Origin: Dehalococcoidales bacterium
GTDB taxonomy: Bacteria; Chloroflexota; Dehalococcoidia; Dehalococcoidales; JAUXAE01
DNA length: 13,775 bases
Assembly: GCA_030620035.1 (NCBI GenBank)
Contig: JAUXAE010000018.1
Coordinates: 1-13,775 of the forward strand
Direction: 5' to 3'
Shown: positions 12,853 through 13,775 of the stretch, piece after piece
How the letters are laid out: each line of letters starts with the position of its first letter
How positions within the stretch are numbered: position 1 is the first letter of the stretch
Notes under the pieces: generated by a model
The model's input: the letters and a program-made list of their open reading frames with translations, nothing else
Told to the model about the DNA's origin: nothing
Databases searched by the model: none
Position numbers and translations under genes: made by a program

Positions 12853-13775
12853 TTAGAACAGGCCCTTGACCCTACCCGTTTCTACATCAACATCTACCCT
12901 TCTAAAGGCCGGGTCAGAAGAAGTCCCCGGCATCAGTTTGATGGCGCCGGCCACCGGTACGATAAAGCCAGCGCCACCGTAGGTCATGATGTCCCTGATG
13001 GGTAGAATCCACCCCTTGGGGCGACCCTTGATGCTTGGGTTGTGGGACAGGCTCAAGTGGGTCTTAACCATGCAGGTGGCCATGTTCTTCATGTTGGCGT
13101 CGTTCTCTATTCTCTCCGCCTTGGCCTGTGCCTCAGGGGTATAGCTAACACCGTCGGCACCGTATACCTGGCGGGCAATCTTTTCAATTCTCTGCCGCAG
13201 GGGAAGACTGTCCTCATAAAGTAGTTTAAAGTCCACATTATCCTGGCAGGCACTAATTACGGCGTCGGCCAGTTCTAGGGCACCGGCGCCGCCCTTGAGC
13301 CAGTTTTGGGATACGGCCACCCTGGCCCCGGCCTCTTCAGCGGCCCTCTTTACTATGACTATCTCATCCTTGGTATCCGTGTGAAAGTTATTGATACAGA
13401 CTACCGGGTTTGTGCCCGACTTCTTCACCGTCTCTATGTGGGCAATAAGATTATCACAGCCCTTAGCCACCAGTTCAACATTCTCAGCAGTATAAGCGGC
13501 ATCCAGCGGTTTGCCTGGGACTACCCCGGGGCCACCACCGTGCATCTTGAGCGCCCTGACCGTGGCCACAATAACGGCACAGTTAGGGGTTAGGCCACTA
13601 AGGCGGCACTTTATGTTCCAGAACTTTTCGAAGCCGATATCAGCGCCGAACCCGCTCTCGGTGACATGGTAATCGGAGAGCTTGAGGGCTATCTGGTCGG
13701 CAACAATAGAGGACTGACCGACGGCAATATTGGCGAAGGGACCAGCGTGGACCAGCACCGGCTGGCCCTCTAAGG
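12853..13775 (-). CDS. fhs: formate-tetrahydrofolate ligase, C-terminal part (cut by right edge)
   Basis: It makes 10-formyl-THF from formate, THF and ATP, the entry step of the methyl branch. Only about 306 codons are in the window. The frame is open to the right edge, and the residues just before the internal GTG at 13758 read LEGQP, continuing into VLVHAGPFANIA. That is a recognised internal FTHFS segment, so the GTG is not the start. Family features include GFGADIGFEKFWNIKCR, TVRALKMHGG, YGADGVSY, the C-terminal GGAGFIVPVAGAIKLMPG and the ending GLF. The family is normally about 555-560 residues, so roughly the first 250, including the P-loop, lie outside. Two tandem stops (TAA TAG) end the gene 35 nt before acsV. 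Its place at the head of the visible genes implies that the operon promoter lies further right. Confidence 0.96.
   Translation of the reverse strand, partial: LEGQPVLVHAGPFANIAVGQSSIVADQIALKLSDYHVTESGFGADIGFEKFWNIKCRLSGLTPNCAVIVATVRALKMHGGGPGVVPGKPLDAAYTAENVELVAKGCDNLIAHIETVKKSGTNPVVCINNFHTDTKDEIVIVKRAAEEAGARVAVSQNWLKGGAGALELADAVISACQDNVDFKLLYEDSLPLRQRIEKIARQVYGADGVSYTPEAQAKAERIENDANMKNMATCMVKTHLSLSHNPSIKGRPKGWILPIRDIMTYGGAGFIVPVAGAIKLMPGTSSDPAFRRVDVDVETGRVKGLF

Noticed and set aside
12853..13758. GTG at 13758 as the start of a complete 301-residue fhs
   Set aside because: The codons before it (LEGQP) continue the known FTHFS sequence to the window edge, so the gene is simply cut.

Overview
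The window holds most of one large, single-direction Wood-Ljungdahl (reductive acetyl-CoA) operon. Every gene lies on the minus strand, so transcription runs from the right edge to the left. In transcription order the genes are: fhs (3' part only, cut by the right edge), acsV (corrinoid-protein activator with a 2Fe-2S domain), cooC (nickel-insertion ATPase), folD, an unrecognised 72-residue ORF, acsD, acsA/cooS (carbon monoxide dehydrogenase), acsB (acetyl-CoA synthase), acsC, acsE (methyl-THF:corrinoid methyltransferase) and a DUF3786-type gene. A NarL-type response regulator follows, apparently with its own promoter. A possible start of one more ORF touches the left edge.

The genes work together as follows. 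Fhs and FolD carry formate to methylene-THF. AcsE moves the methyl group from methyl-THF to the corrinoid iron-sulfur protein AcsC/AcsD. AcsA reduces CO2 to CO, and AcsB joins CO, methyl and CoA. AcsV re-reduces inactive Co(II) corrinoid, and CooC matures nickel sites. All metal ligands I could check in AcsA and AcsB are present, so the carbonyl branch looks functional. No methylene-THF reductase (metF/metV), formate dehydrogenase, ferredoxin or Rnf/Hdr gene is seen in the window.

Spacing is tight throughout the operon (overlaps, or gaps of 15 to 41 nt), with clear Shine-Dalgarno sequences before most genes. This argues for one polycistronic message whose promoter lies beyond the right edge. 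The only recognisable promoter is in the 63-nt gap ahead of the response regulator. It has a near-consensus sigma-70 layout and is overlapped by inverted repeats that could be an operator.

The organism is a strict anaerobe with an acetogen-like or CO-metabolising carbon pathway, and base composition is moderately high in GC. Gene content and protein flavour make me think of Dehalococcoidia (Chloroflexota). That is an impression, not a demonstration, and other anaerobic bacteria remain possible. The AcsB has the full N-terminal region of the bacterial enzyme, so an archaeal source is unlikely.

I do not see a wholly new system. The least explained parts are the 72-residue ORF between folD and acsD, the DUF3786 gene at the end of the operon, the regulator with its symmetric promoter, and a charged insertion in the B-cluster loop of the CO dehydrogenase. 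There is no gene-free stretch longer than 300 bases, and I found no tRNA, rRNA, CRISPR array, insertion sequence or clear terminator.
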